DNA from: Occultella kanbiaonis
GTDB taxonomy: Bacteria; Actinomycetota; Actinomycetes; Actinomycetales; Beutenbergiaceae
Length of the DNA stretch: 64,000 nucleotides
Direction: 5' to 3'
Assembly (NCBI RefSeq): GCF_009708215.1
Contig: NZ_CP046175.1
Span: 1,488,001-1,552,000 of the forward strand
Shown here: one piece after another, positions 1 through 9,160 of the stretch
Layout: each line of letters opens with the position of its first letter
Position numbering within the stretch: the stretch's first letter is position 1
The notes under the pieces: model-generated
Told to the model about the DNA's origin: nothing
The model's input: only the letters and a program-made list of their open reading frames with translations
The model's database searches: none
Translations under genes and position numbers: made by a program

Positions 1-2421
1 GCGGTTGCGGCGGACCTGCGCGCGAGCGGTCCGCTGATCCTGTACACGCCGGTGGTGGCGCCGGCGGACTTCGACGTTGCCGTGTCCTACCTGGTGCGCC
101 GCCTCGAGGAGAACGCCGCCCCGGAGAACTTCCTGCACGCGCTCTTCGCCGGCGGGCACGGCCAGGGTCAGGACCAGCAGACCGTGATGGCCGACCAGGA
201 GGCGCGCTTCCGGGCGAGCGTCGAGGCCCGCAGCACGGTCTCGGACCGGCCCCGGCGGACCCGGGAGCGCGTACCGGCGGGTGTGGACTTCGCGAACTCG
301 GTCGACTCCGACCCGGCGGTCTCGAGCACCCGGGACTGGGCGGTGACCGCCCTCGAGGGCGCGGCTCGTGGGCTCACCTCACCCGAGCTGACCACGGTGG
401 CCATGGTGGACGACGTCGTCACTCGGGCCCGGCGCGCCGGCGGCACCTGGGCGGCTCTGCCGGCCGCGGAACGGGCTGCGGTGCTGCGCACCGCCGCCGA
501 CGCCATCGAGGCGCGCCGCGCCGACCTGGTCACGCAGATGGCCCACGAGGGCGGCAAGACCGTCGGTGAGGCCGATCCGGAGGTCTCCGAGGCCGTCGAC
601 TTCGCTCGGTACTACGCGGACTCCGCCGTTGACCTCGAGCTGCGCTCCGACGCCGAGGGACTCGCCTTCACCCCGACCGGACTGGTGTTGGTCACCCCAC
701 CCTGGAACTTCCCCGTCGCGATCGCGGCAGGCGGGGTGCTGGCCGCGCTCGCGGCCGGTTCACCCGCGATCATCAAGCCCGCCCCCGCGGTACCCGGGTG
801 CACGGAGGTGGTGGTGGAGGCGATCCACGCCGCCCTGGCCGAGCACGGGCACGATCGCGACGTGCTGAGCGTGGTGCGGGTCGCCGAGGACGAGGTCGGC
901 CGGCACCTGGTCGCGCACCCGCAGGTCGAGACGGTCATCCTCACCGGGGCCTGGGAGACGGCCCGGATGTTCACCCAGTGGCGGGCCGACCATCCCGGCG
1001 GGCCGGGGGTGCTCGCCGAGACCAGCGGCAAGAACGCGCTGATCGTGACGCCGAGCGCCGACTACGATCTCGCCGTCGCGGATGTCCTACGCAGTGCGTT
1101 CGGGCACGCCGGCCAGAAGTGCTCGGCGGCCTCGCTGCTCATCCTGGTCGGCTCGGTGGCCGGCTCGGAACGCTTCCGGCGGCACCTCATCGACGCCGTC
1201 GCCTCGGTGCGGGTCGGCTGGCCGGAGGATCTCGGCACCACGATGGGGCCGATCATCGAGCCTGCCGGCGGCAAACTGCTCGACGCCCTCACCCGGCTGG
1301 AGCCGGGCGAGACCTGGATGGTGGAGCCGCGCCGGCTGGACCCCTCCGGCCGGCTCTGGTCGCCCGGGGTCAAGGAGGGCGTCTGGCCCGGTTCCCCGTT
1401 CCATCTCACCGAGTACTTCGGCCCCGTCCTCGGCGTCATGACCGCCGCCACCCTTGACGATGCGATCGACATCGCGAACGCGGTGCCCTACGGGCTCACC
1501 GGTGGGCTGCACAGCCTCGACGCTGACGAGATCGCCCGTTGGAGCGACCGGATCGAGGTCGGCAACGGGTACGTCAACCGGCACACCACCGGGGCGATCG
1601 TGCGCCGGCAGTCCTTCGGCGGCTGGAAGCGATCCGCCGTCGGACCGGGGGCGAAGGCGGGCGGACCGAACTACGTGGCGCAGCTGGGCACCTGGATCCA
1701 GGAGCACCGGCCCGCCGGCGCCGGGGTCCCCGGGACCCGGGTGCGTGCCCTCGCGCGGACGCTGGCCGCGCTCACCACCGACCCCGGTGAGAGTGAGTGG
1801 CTGGAGGTGTCGATGGGTTCGGACGCGGCCGCCCGCGACGACGTGTTCCGTGTCGAGGCCGACCCGTCGGCGCTGCGGAGCGAGTCGAACGTGTTCCGGT
1901 ACCGGCCGATCCCGCACCTGACCATCCGTGCGCAGGAGCGCACGCTACCGATCGAGGTGGCCCGGGTCGCGCTGGCGGCCGAGTGCGCCGGCGTGCCGGT
2001 GAGCGTGAGCCTGGCCGCGGATGTCGCCGCCGCGGCGAACGAGTCCGCCGCGGCCTTCGCCGACGCGGCCAGGGCCATCGGGTACATGGGCTGGCGCACC
2101 GAGACGGCTCAGGAGTTCGCCGACCGGATCGCAGCCGGGGACGTGCGCGGACGGGTGCGGGTGATCGGCCGGGCCGACGACCTCTGGCCGGCCACCGCGG
2201 CGCCCGACGCCGACGTGACCCTGCTCACCGGAGAAGTACTCGCATCCGGGCGCCGGGAGATGCTCGGCGTGCTCCGTGAGCAGGCGATCAGCAGCACCCG
2301 GCACAGGTTCGGGCACCTGCCGCCCGCACCGCGGGAACCGGAGCCGCCCGGCCGGGCCGCCCGAGCCCCGGGCGACCAAGCCCCGAGCACTGCCGCACCG
2401 GGCTCAGCCCCGGCGGGCTGA
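1..2421 (+). CDS. putA: Bifunctional proline dehydrogenase / L-glutamate gamma-semialdehyde dehydrogenase (PutA), 3' part
   Basis: The reading frame is open from base 1, so the N-terminal part lies outside the window; 806 codons are visible. The first residues look like the end of the proline dehydrogenase barrel. They are followed by a linker and a complete NAD-dependent aldehyde dehydrogenase domain with TPPWNFP, the general-base motif ETSGKN (visible codon about 340) and the catalytic cysteine in GQKCSAAS (about 374). About 230 residues follow, ending in a Pro/Ala-rich tail. Known role of the family: oxidation of proline to glutamate through P5C and glutamate semialdehyde, with channelling between the domains. 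An 8-bp hairpin overlaps the stop codon, and the next gene is convergent. The PutA call rests on the pre-ALDH segment plus the C-terminal extension; a stand-alone P5C dehydrogenase is less likely. Confidence 0.88.
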   Translation, partial: AVAADLRASGPLILYTPVVAPADFDVAVSYLVRRLEENAAPENFLHALFAGGHGQGQDQQTVMADQEARFRASVEARSTVSDRPRRTRERVPAGVDFANSVDSDPAVSSTRDWAVTALEGAARGLTSPELTTVAMVDDVVTRARRAGGTWAALPAAERAAVLRTAADAIEARRADLVTQMAHEGGKTVGEADPEVSEAVDFARYYADSAVDLELRSDAEGLAFTPTGLVLVTPPWNFPVAIAAGGVLAALAAGSPAIIKPAPAVPGCTEVVVEAIHAALAEHGHDRDVLSVVRVAEDEVGRHLVAHPQVETVILTGAWETARMFTQWRADHPGGPGVLAETSGKNALIVTPSADYDLAVADVLRSAFGHAGQKCSAASLLILVGSVAGSERFRRHLIDAVASVRVGWPEDLGTTMGPIIEPAGGKLLDALTRLEPGETWMVEPRRLDPSGRLWSPGVKEGVWPGSPFHLTEYFGPVLGVMTAATLDDAIDIANAVPYGLTGGLHSLDADEIARWSDRIEVGNGYVNRHTTGAIVRRQSFGGWKRSAVGPGAKAGGPNYVAQLGTWIQEHRPAGAGVPGTRVRALARTLAALTTDPGESEWLEVSMGSDAAARDDVFRVEADPSALRSESNVFRYRPIPHLTIRAQERTLPIEVARVALAAECAGVPVSVSLAADVAAAANESAAAFADAARAIGYMGWRTETAQEFADRIAAGDVRGRVRVIGRADDLWPATAAPDADVTLLTGEVLASGRREMLGVLREQAISSTRHRFGHLPPAPREPEPPGRAARAPGDQAPSTAAPGSAPAG

Positions 2422-2422
2422 G
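2403..2422. terminator. Hairpin overlapping the putA stop codon
   Basis: Perfect 8-bp GC-rich stem (CTCAGCCC / GGGCTGAG, loop CGGC) between two convergent genes. There is no T-tract, as is common in actinobacterial terminators. Confidence 0.5.
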
Positions 2423-2479
2423 GTCCCAGCGGGCGCCCGGTTCCGGTGCGCGGCTCCGGTCAGGCAGCCGACGCGCCGG

Positions 2480-3166
2480 TCACGCCTCGCCCGGCTCCGC
2501 GAGCAGGTCGGCACCGCGAGCCTCGTCCCATCCCATCCGGTAGACCGTGCCGGGGTCCCAGGGCAGGGTCCAGCCGAGCTGGTCGAAGACGTGGTCGAGC
2601 AGGTTCCCGGTGAAGCCCCACACCCAGCCCGTCGGGCGGCGGAACCCGTGGCTGCCGAAGCCGCCCATCTGCACCGTGGCCCGCGCGGCCGGATCGAGCA
2701 GCTCGGCCACCGGGACCCGGAGCGTGTGCAGGACCTCCCCGGGCGTGACCTCGTCGGCTGCGTGGGCCGTGTCCGACCACCCGAGCACCGGGGTGACGAC
2801 GAACTCGCTGATCGGTACCAGCACCGGCGGGAGCGGACCGGCGACCTCCACCTGATCGGGGGCGATGCCGGTCTCCTCGTGCGTCTCACGCACGGCGGCG
2901 GCGACGGCGTCCTCACCGGGCTCGAGCCGCCCGCCGGGCAGCGCGATCTGGCCCGGGTGGTGGCGCAGCAGCGGGGACCGCTGGACCAGGAACAGGTCAA
3001 GGCCCGGGCCGGCCTGCGCCGTCGGCGTGAACAGCAGCAGCACCCCGGAGTGGCGGAAGCCCCTGGAGCTCTCCTCGGAGTAGGCGTGGGGTCCGCCCAG
3101 TTTCTTGAACCGACCGGACGCGGCCCGGGCCGCGAGCTCGAAGAGATCGTCGCGACGTGGCTGCAC
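2480..3166 (-). CDS. NUDIX hydrolase (CoA-pyrophosphatase-like)
   Basis: A 228-residue NUDIX protein. The Nudix box starts at GGRLEPGED and ends in RETHEETGI, matching GX5EX7REUXEEXGU, so the metal-binding glutamates are intact. The general look, with an N-terminal arm and the HPGQIALPGGR stretch before the box, is like the CoA diphosphatase (NudL/YeaB) group, which hydrolyses CoA and related nucleoside diphosphate compounds; the exact substrate is not shown. A GTG at 3166 is chosen over an upstream ATG at 3217 because TAGGCT lies exactly 7 nt upstream (3174-3179), matching the leaderless pattern of this genome. The protein then begins VQPRRDDLF. The gene is convergent with putA and divergent from the ABC exporter. 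Confidence 0.85.
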   Translation of the reverse strand: MQPRRDDLFELAARAASGRFKKLGGPHAYSEESSRGFRHSGVLLLFTPTAQAGPGLDLFLVQRSPLLRHHPGQIALPGGRLEPGEDAVAAAVRETHEETGIAPDQVEVAGPLPPVLVPISEFVVTPVLGWSDTAHAADEVTPGEVLHTLRVPVAELLDPAARATVQMGGFGSHGFRRPTGWVWGFTGNLLDHVFDQLGWTLPWDPGTVYRMGWDEARGADLLAEPGEA

Positions 3167-3173
3167 GTCCGCC

Positions 3174-3179
3174 AGCCTA
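3174..3179 (-). promoter_or_regulatory. -10 box TAGGCT of a leaderless NUDIX transcript
   Basis: TAGGCT on the minus strand, 7 nt before GTG 3166, so transcription would begin at or next to the start codon. Confidence 0.55.
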
Positions 3180-3264
3180 CGTGCCGGGTCGGTGCGTCGG
3201 TGCGTGGTCGCTGGCACGGTGGCTCGGCGAATGCTCTCGCCCGTCGTCGCCCGGTTGTGTCACG

Positions 3265-4269
3265 ATGGCGGCGGACGGGGACGATCGACGGCTGGGGACG
3301 CCTGTGGCGCACGAGCGCGGAAGCACGACGAGTCAGCACGTTCTCGAGGTCGAGGAGGTGGTCCGACGATACGGCGACCTCACCGCCGTCGACGGGATCT
3401 CCTTCGACATCGCACCCGGCGAGACGTACGGCCTGCTCGGCCCGAACGGCGCCGGCAAGACCACCACGATCTCGATGATCGCCGGGCTGCTCGCCGCCGA
3501 CTCCGGAGCGGTCCGGGTCCTCGGTGAGCAGATGGGCCCGTCCCGGGTCGCGGTGAAGCGGCACATCGGGCTCGTGCCCCAGGACCTGGCCATCTACCCC
3601 GAGCTCAAGGGCCGGGAGAACCTGAACTTCTTCGGTCGGCTGCAGGGCATGCGCGGCAAGGAACTGACCACTCGCGTCGACGAGGTCCTCGATCTCGTGG
3701 GACTGACCGACCGTGCCGGTGACCCGGCCAAGGAGTACTCCGGCGGCATGAAGCGCCGCCTGAACATCGGGATCGGACTCCTGCACCGGCCCACCTTGCT
3801 CATCCTCGACGAGCCCACCGTCGGGGTCGACCCGCAGTCGCGCAACGCCATCCTGGAGTCGGTGGAGGCGCTGTCGGGAGAGGGCATGGCAGTGCTCTAC
3901 ACGACCCACTACATGGAGGAGGCCGAGCGGCTCTGCGACCGCATCGGGATCGTCGACTCCGGGCAACTGCAGGCCGAGGGCACCCGGGACGAGCTGATCC
4001 GGCTCATCGGCGGGCTGGACCGGGTCCGCCTGGACGGTTCCGGCGACCTCGCCGCGGCCGCCGACGCCCTGGGCGACCTGGCCGCCGTCGAGCAGGTCGA
4101 CGCGGACCGCACGGGACTCTCGCTCGCCGTCCGCGAGGCACCGACCGCCGTCGCCGAGCTCGTCACCCGAGCCACCGCCGCGGGCGTGACGTTGGCGGAC
4201 GTGGAGATCACCCGCCCGAACCTAGAGCAGGTCTTCCTGCACCTCACCGGCAAAGCGCTGCGGGACTGA
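3265..4269 (+). CDS. ABC-2 type exporter, ATP-binding subunit
   Basis: Cytoplasmic ATPase of an ABC-2 (drug or antibiotic type) exporter. It has an intact Walker A (GPNGAGKT), Q-loop (VPQDLAIYP), signature (YSGGMKRRL), Walker B (LLILDEPTVGVDP) and switch His (TTHYMEEAE). A C-terminal extension of about 80 residues is typical of the CcmA/DrrA group. Start is uncertain: ATG 3265 is used, but GTG 3304, giving VAHERGSTT, would fit the family length (about 321 aa) equally well. Two permease genes follow with a 4-nt gap and then a 4-nt overlap, giving one transcription unit of an ATPase with two different membrane subunits. The substrate cannot be inferred. Confidence 0.9.
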   Translation: MAADGDDRRLGTPVAHERGSTTSQHVLEVEEVVRRYGDLTAVDGISFDIAPGETYGLLGPNGAGKTTTISMIAGLLAADSGAVRVLGEQMGPSRVAVKRHIGLVPQDLAIYPELKGRENLNFFGRLQGMRGKELTTRVDEVLDLVGLTDRAGDPAKEYSGGMKRRLNIGIGLLHRPTLLILDEPTVGVDPQSRNAILESVEALSGEGMAVLYTTHYMEEAERLCDRIGIVDSGQLQAEGTRDELIRLIGGLDRVRLDGSGDLAAAADALGDLAAVEQVDADRTGLSLAVREAPTAVAELVTRATAAGVTLADVEITRPNLEQVFLHLTGKALRD

Positions 4270-4273
4270 TCCG

Positions 4274-5440
4274 ATGCGACAACTGTGGGTGATGACCTCA
4301 TCCGACCTGCGCCAGCGCCTCCGCGACAAGTCGGTGATCATCTTCTCGCTGATCGTGCCGCTCGCCCTGATGTTCGTCTTCAACCTGGTCTTCGGTGGGA
4401 CCGACGAGATCGAACTCGAGCCGGTGACGGTCGCGGTGTCCGCCCCGGCCGACGACGAGGTCGCGCAGACCCTGCTCGATGCGATCACCGGGACCGGCGT
4501 CGTCGACGTGACCGTCGAGCAGATGACGGCGGACGCGGCACGGACCGCGGTGGCCGACGGCGACGCCAACCTGGCCATGATCGTTCCGGAGGGCTTCGCC
4601 CAGGACGTGCTCGCCGGCACCGGTGGCGACCTCGAGTTCGTCGAGGGGGACACCTCCGGTCTCGAGACCGGCGTCGTGATCGTCGTCAGTCAGTCCGTTC
4701 TCGATGCCTACGCAGCCGGGACGGTCGCAGCCACCGCAGGCGGCGGGCTCGGTCTCGACCCCGAGGAGCTCGGGCGCGTCGCGGTCGAGGCGGCCACCGC
4801 CGGGCCGACGATCGAGTCGACGGAGGGCGAGACCTCCGACGAACAGCTCGGCCAAGGGGCCGCGCTCGTGGCCGGCCAGGCCGGCCTGTTCCTCACCTTC
4901 ACGGTCGGTTTCGGGGTGCTCGGGCTGATCTCCGAACGGCAGGAGGGCACCCTGGCCCGGCTCCAGTCGATGCCGATGCGCCCGGGCCTGATCGTGCTCG
5001 CCAAGGCCCTGACCGCGTTCGTCCTCGGCGTCGTCGCGACGTCAGTCCTGCTGACCCTCGGCGGGCTGTTCTTCGACGTCTCGTTCGGACCGCCCGCCCT
5101 CGTCGCCCTGCTGATCCTGTCCGTGGTCACCGCGATCACCTCGCTGACCTTCATCGTGGTCCGCGTCGCCCGGACGGCCGAGCAGGCCGGCATCATCCAG
5201 TCCATCCTGGCCATGGTGCTCGGCATCGCCGGCGGCGCGTTCTTCCCGGTGAGTGCCTCGGGGTCGCTCGCCACGGTCCTCGATCTCAACCCGATCGCCG
5301 CGTTCACCCGCGGGCTCGGCATCACCTCGAGCGGTGGTGGGCTCGCCGACATCGCGGCGCCGATCGCGATCATGCTCGGCTTCGCCGTGGTGATGCTCGT
5401 GGTGGCCCGGCTGATCCCCGACCGGGGGGTGTCCCGATGA
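4274..5440 (+). CDS. ABC-2 type exporter, permease subunit 1
   Basis: A 388-residue membrane protein with the ABC-2 (YhgE/Pip-like) layout: one N-terminal membrane segment (residues about 19-40, IIFSLIVPLALMFVF), a large extracytoplasmic loop of about 170 residues rich in Asp/Glu, and a C-terminal block of five segments. RQEGTLARLQSMPMRP before the second helix is the usual cytoplasmic coupling motif of ABC-2 permeases. It starts 4 nt after the ATPase stop and overlaps the next permease by ATGA. It forms the transport pore with the next gene product. Confidence 0.88.
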   Translation: MRQLWVMTSSDLRQRLRDKSVIIFSLIVPLALMFVFNLVFGGTDEIELEPVTVAVSAPADDEVAQTLLDAITGTGVVDVTVEQMTADAARTAVADGDANLAMIVPEGFAQDVLAGTGGDLEFVEGDTSGLETGVVIVVSQSVLDAYAAGTVAATAGGGLGLDPEELGRVAVEAATAGPTIESTEGETSDEQLGQGAALVAGQAGLFLTFTVGFGVLGLISERQEGTLARLQSMPMRPGLIVLAKALTAFVLGVVATSVLLTLGGLFFDVSFGPPALVALLILSVVTAITSLTFIVVRVARTAEQAGIIQSILAMVLGIAGGAFFPVSASGSLATVLDLNPIAAFTRGLGITSSGGGLADIAAPIAIMLGFAVVMLVVARLIPDRGVSR

Positions 5441-6600
5441 GGGTCGTCGGTGCCATCGCCGGGGTGGAACTGCGGCGGTTCCTCCGGGACCGCTCCAACC
5501 TGTTCTTCGTGTTCGTGTTCCCGCTGATCCTCGTGGTGCTGATCGGCTCCCAGTTCGGGGCCGCGTCCTCCTCGGGCCGGGTGGTGATCAGTGGGTCGGA
5601 CTCCTCGCTGCGCGCCGCCCTGGTGGCCGAGCTCGAGGAGGCCTCGGTCACGGTCAGCTACGCCGACGCGGACGCCGCCAGCGAGCAGATCGCCCGCGGC
5701 CGAGTGGATCTGGGTCTGGAGCTCACCGACGAGGCGGCGGCAGCGTTCGACGCCGACGAGGACCTGACCGTCGTGGTGACGTCGAGCTCGAGCGGCGGCG
5801 CGATCGCCACCCGGCAACAGGTCGACCGGGCCCTGAATGCGCTGCAGCTGCGACTACGACAGGAGGCCGCGCTCGTCGGCGCGGGCGCGGACCCGGCCGC
5901 CGTCGACGAGGCACTCGAGGACGCCGAGGCGCAGGTGGTGGCGCCGACCGTGACGGTGACGAACACCTCGAGCCTCTCCGAGGCCTTCGCCGGGGCGTCC
6001 GGCTTCACGGTGGGTGCCTCCGCGCAGGTCCTGCTGTTCGTGTTCCTGAACAGCCTCGCCGGTTCGGCCACCATGATCCAGGCCCGCAAGTACCGGGTGG
6101 TGGCGCGGACCCTCGCGGCGCCGGTCGCCACCGTGCAGGTGATCGGTGGCGAAGCGCTGGGCCGCTGGGTGATCGCCATGGTGCAGGGGCTCTACATCAT
6201 GCTCGGCACCGCCCTGCTCTTCGGTGTCGAGTGGGGCAACCTCGCCCTTTCCACGCTGATCCTCGCGCTGTTCGCCGCCGTGGCCGCCGGTGCGGCGATG
6301 GTCGTGGGGTCGGCACTGGACAACGACAGTGCCGCCTCCGGGCTCGGTGTCGGTCTCGGCCTGGTGCTGGCCGCACTCGGCGGGTGCATGCTCCCGCTCG
6401 AACTCTTCCCGGACACGCTGCAGACGGTCGCCCTCTTCACCCCGCATGCCTGGGCCTACCAGGCGTTCGCGGAGGTGACCCGGCGCGGGGGTACCTTCGC
6501 CGACATCGCCGGCGATCTCGCGGTGCTGCTCGCCTTCGCCGTGGTGCTGCTGGCGCTCGGCTCCGTGCTGCTGCGGCGGAGCCTGGCCCGCGCCATCTGA
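5437..6600 (+). CDS. ABC-2 type exporter, permease subunit 2
   Basis: A 387-residue ABC-2 permease with the same topology as its upstream neighbour: helix 1 (LFFVFVFPLILVVLIG), a periplasm-facing loop of about 170 residues, then five helices, with RKYRVVARTLAAPVA as the cytoplasmic motif. The ATG at 5437 lies in an ATGA overlap with the preceding stop, pointing to translational coupling and a heterodimeric pore. The gene is followed by a perfect terminator hairpin. Substrate unknown. Confidence 0.88.
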   Translation: MRVVGAIAGVELRRFLRDRSNLFFVFVFPLILVVLIGSQFGAASSSGRVVISGSDSSLRAALVAELEEASVTVSYADADAASEQIARGRVDLGLELTDEAAAAFDADEDLTVVVTSSSSGGAIATRQQVDRALNALQLRLRQEAALVGAGADPAAVDEALEDAEAQVVAPTVTVTNTSSLSEAFAGASGFTVGASAQVLLFVFLNSLAGSATMIQARKYRVVARTLAAPVATVQVIGGEALGRWVIAMVQGLYIMLGTALLFGVEWGNLALSTLILALFAAVAAGAAMVVGSALDNDSAASGLGVGLGLVLAALGGCMLPLELFPDTLQTVALFTPHAWAYQAFAEVTRRGGTFADIAGDLAVLLAFAVVLLALGSVLLRRSLARAI

Positions 6601-6619
6601 TCCTGAGCGAGCCCGGCCG

Positions 6620-6651
6620 CCTGACGGCCCTCGCCGACGAGGGCCGTCAGG
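6620..6651. terminator. Bidirectional terminator between convergent genes
   Basis: Perfect 14-bp stem (CCTGACGGCCCTCG / CGAGGGCCGTCAGG) with a CCGA loop, 20 nt after the permease stop and 13 nt from the fdhA stop on the other strand. Confidence 0.85.
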
Positions 6652-6663
6652 TCGCGTCGGGTC

Positions 6664-7881
6664 CTACGCGGCGTCGAGGTAGCCGTTCGGGTTCAGCACG
6701 TACTTCTGTGCGGCGCCCTTGTCGAACTCGGCGTAGCCCCGCGGCGCGTCCGCGAGCGTGATCGCGGTCGCGTTCACATTCGCGGCGATGTGCACCCGGT
6801 CGTGCAGGATGGCCATCATCAGTTCCCGGTTGTACTTCATCACCGGGCACTGACCGGTGGTGAAGGACAGTGACTTGGCCCATCCGGTGCCGAGGCTGAG
6901 GGACAGGGCCCCCTTCTTCGCGGCCTCGTCGATCCCACCCGGGTCGCCGGTCACGTACAGGCCAGGGATGCCGAGCGCGCCGCCGGCCGCAGTGAGGTCC
7001 ATGAGGTCGTTCAGGACCGTCGCGGGTGCCTCGCTCGCACCCTCACCGTGTCCCTTCGCCTCGAATCCGACCGCGTCGATCCCGCAGTCCACCTCCGGGA
7101 CCCCGAGGATCTGCTCGATCTGTTCCACGGGTCCACCCTTGGTCAGGTCGACCGTCTCGCAGCCGAACGACTTCGCCTGCGCCAGCCGGTCGGCGTTCAT
7201 GTCGGCGACGATCACCGCGGACGCCCCGAGCAGCAGCGCCGAGGTGGCCGCGGCCAGGCCCACCGGCCCCGCACCCGCCACGTACACCGTCGAACCGACG
7301 CCGACGCCTGCGGTCACGGCGCCGTGGAACCCGGTCGGAAAGATATCGGAGAGCATCGCCAGATCCAGGATCTTCTCCATCGCCTGGTCCTTGTCCGGGA
7401 ACTTCAGCAGGTTCCAGTCCGCGTAGGGCACCAGCACGTACTCGGCCTGGCCGCCCACCCAGCCCCCCATGTCCACGTACCCGTAGGCGCTGCCGGGCCG
7501 GTCCGGATTCACGTTCAGACAGATGCCGGTCTTGCGTTCCTTGCAGTTGCGGCAGCGCCCACAGGCGATGTTGAACGGCACCGAGACCAGGTCGCCGACG
7601 GCGATGAACTCCACGCCGGGACCGACCTCCACGACCTCGCCGGTGATCTCGTGACCGAGGACCAGATCGGTGGGTGCGGTGGTCCGACCCCGCACCATGT
7701 GCTGGTCCGAACCGCAGATGTTCGTCGCGACCGTTCTCAGGATGGCGCCGTGCGGCACCTTCCGGCCCACGTTCGCAGGATTGACACCCGGTCCGTCCTT
7801 CAACTCGAACGTGGGATGGTCGATATCGATCACCTCGACCACGCCCGGTCCCTTGTAGGCCACGGCCTTGTTGCCACCCAT
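6664..7881 (-). CDS. fdhA: Glutathione-independent formaldehyde dehydrogenase (zinc, NAD-dependent)
   Basis: A 405-residue medium-chain zinc dehydrogenase closely resembling the Pseudomonas putida type FdhA. It starts MGGNKAVAYKGPGVVEV, has the catalytic zinc motif NICGSDQHM and GHEITGEVVEVG, the structural-zinc cysteine cluster (CGRCRNCKERKTGIC) and the NAD-binding glycines (VAGAGPVGLAAA). Family role: oxidation of formaldehyde (and other aldehydes) to the acid without glutathione or mycothiol. A GAAGGGA ribosome site lies before ATG 7881. It appears monocistronic and ends against the terminator shared with the ABC exporter. Aldehyde dismutase activity is an alternative within this family. 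Confidence 0.88.
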   Translation of the reverse strand: MGGNKAVAYKGPGVVEVIDIDHPTFELKDGPGVNPANVGRKVPHGAILRTVATNICGSDQHMVRGRTTAPTDLVLGHEITGEVVEVGPGVEFIAVGDLVSVPFNIACGRCRNCKERKTGICLNVNPDRPGSAYGYVDMGGWVGGQAEYVLVPYADWNLLKFPDKDQAMEKILDLAMLSDIFPTGFHGAVTAGVGVGSTVYVAGAGPVGLAAATSALLLGASAVIVADMNADRLAQAKSFGCETVDLTKGGPVEQIEQILGVPEVDCGIDAVGFEAKGHGEGASEAPATVLNDLMDLTAAGGALGIPGLYVTGDPGGIDEAAKKGALSLSLGTGWAKSLSFTTGQCPVMKYNRELMMAILHDRVHIAANVNATAITLADAPRGYAEFDKGAAQKYVLNPNGYLDAA

Positions 7882-8084
7882 GTCTGATTCCCTTCACCTC
7901 ATCGTGAACCCCGCCGATCCGGCGGGGCACTACCGCGTGACACGCGGCCGAGGCTCGCGGGCTGCAAGCCGAGCAGGATATGGATGTCGGGTGACCCGGC
8001 TGCTCGGCAGCGTGGGCACGCTCCCGAGTCTAGGTACCGTCACGGTTTCGGCAAGCGCAGGCCGATCCCGCTCGACCGGCCGCC

Positions 8085-8119
8085 GTGAAACCAGGGCGAG
8101 GGCATTGTGAAACCGGGGC
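8085..8119 (+). repeat. Two direct repeats upstream of the truncated ATPase gene
   Basis: GTGAAACCAGGGC (8085-8097) and GTGAAACCGGGGC (8107-8119) are 13-mers differing at one base and spaced 22 bp apart, about two helix turns. They may be remnants of an operator for the former exporter operon. Confidence 0.4.
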
Positions 8120-8135
8120 CTCCGAGCATGGGCCC

Positions 8136-8627
8136 ATGACCACGAACACACTCCTGCCAGCGCAGCCGCACACCGGCGGCACCCACGAGACGGCCGTCCG
8201 TACGGAAGGACTCATCAAGGACTTCGGCGAGCTCCGCGCCGTCGACAACGTCGACCTGGAGGTCCGTACCGGAGAGATCTTCGGCGTCCTCGGGCACGGT
8301 GCCGGAAAGACCACCACGCTGAGGATGCTGGCCACGCTCCTCTCGATCGACGGCGGGCATGCGGAGGTCTTCGGCGTCGACGTGGCCCGGCAGCCGCACG
8401 TGGTTCGCCAGCTGCTCGGCGTCACCGGCCAGTACGCCTCGGTGGATGAGAACCTCACGGCAACGGAGAACCTGGTCCTGTTCGGTCGGTTGCAGGGTGT
8501 CGCGCGAGCTCGGGCCCGCACCGTGGCGGCGGACCTGCTCGCCGAGTTCGGGCTCGAGGACGCCGCGAAACGGCCGATCTCGGAGTTCTCCGGTGGGATG
8601 CGGCGCCGCCTCGACCTGGCCGCCAGC
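8136..8627 (+). pseudogene. Truncated daunorubicin-resistance type (DrrA-like) ABC exporter ATPase
   Basis: The first 164 codons match the N-terminal half of DrrA-type ATPases: [20 protein letters not shown]-loop ([17 protein letters not shown]) and signature ([14 protein letters not shown]). Two lesions argue for decay. The P-loop reads [10 protein letters not shown] instead of LGPNGAGKTTT, as if three bases were lost. Homology stops right after the signature motif near 8627, so Walker B, the D-loop, the switch His and the whole C-terminus are missing. The frame continues to 9074 only as an artificial fusion antisense to a real minus-strand gene. No matching permease follows. A deletion that removed the second half and the drrB partner is the simplest explanation. 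Confidence 0.75.
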
Positions 8628-8681
8628 CGGCCGTGCCGCACCAGGTCACCTCTGCGATCAGGGCGAGCCGGGTCGGCACGG

Positions 8682-9017
8682 TCAGCGGCTGGGGTCCGCG
8701 GGCGCGTCCCGGCCGGACTCGGCGCCGGGGGACTCGGGTGCGCCCGGGTGGGCCACGCCGGTCTCCTCGCCCGGCGCGTCACGGGCGGCGTCCGGTGCGA
8801 CGCCTCGCGGCGTCCGCTTCGCGGAGCTGCGGGCATAGCCGAACGCCGCCACCAGGAACGTCGCTGCGAAGATGGCCGGAGTGGACAGGAGCGGCGCCGA
8901 AGACTCACCGATGGACGCCATCATCGCGACGACGGACACCAGTGCGACCACCAGCCACACGGTCGCGGGGATGCGACCGAGGCCGGTGGAACGCCCGCGC
9001 TGTGGAGACGAACTCAT
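8682..9017 (-). CDS. Small membrane protein of unknown function
   Basis: A 111-residue protein with a short basic N-terminus ([13 protein letters not shown]), two predicted membrane helices (about 17-38, [15 protein letters not shown]; and 44-63, [18 protein letters not shown]) and an acidic, Pro/Gly-rich hydrophilic tail. I do not recognise a family. Start ATG 9017 is supported by TAGCAT 7 nt upstream, the leaderless pattern used by many genes here. Its stop lies next to the deletion point of the truncated DrrA-like gene on the other strand, so it may have been brought there by the same event. Confidence 0.65.
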   Translation of the reverse strand: MSSSPQRGRSTGLGRIPATVWLVVALVSVVAMMASIGESSAPLLSTPAIFAATFLVAAFGYARSSAKRTPRGVAPDAARDAPGEETGVAHPGAPESPGAESGRDAPADPSR

Positions 9018-9024
9018 GGGGTCG

Positions 9025-9030
9025 ATGCTA
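9025..9030 (-). promoter_or_regulatory. -10 box TAGCAT for the small membrane protein
   Basis: TAGCAT on the minus strand, 7 nt before ATG 9017. Confidence 0.5.
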
Positions 9031-9160
9031 GCCCTCGCCTACTCCCGGCCGATGCGGCGCAGCCAGGGAGCTGAGCAGGAATCGAGAAGCCCGATCTCTC
9101 GGGTGGCGACTAGCGTGGCGGACTCGTGCACACGACGATCACAGACCGAGGCGCAGCGAC

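Noticed and set aside
2276-3478. 400-codon plus-strand frame over the NUDIX gene
   Set aside because: Antisense to a NUDIX gene with an intact Nudix box; Arg/Gly-rich shadow.
8628-9074. Continuation of the truncated ATPase frame into a 329-residue protein
   Set aside because: After the signature motif the translation is antisense to a plausible minus-strand gene and has no ABC-ATPase features.
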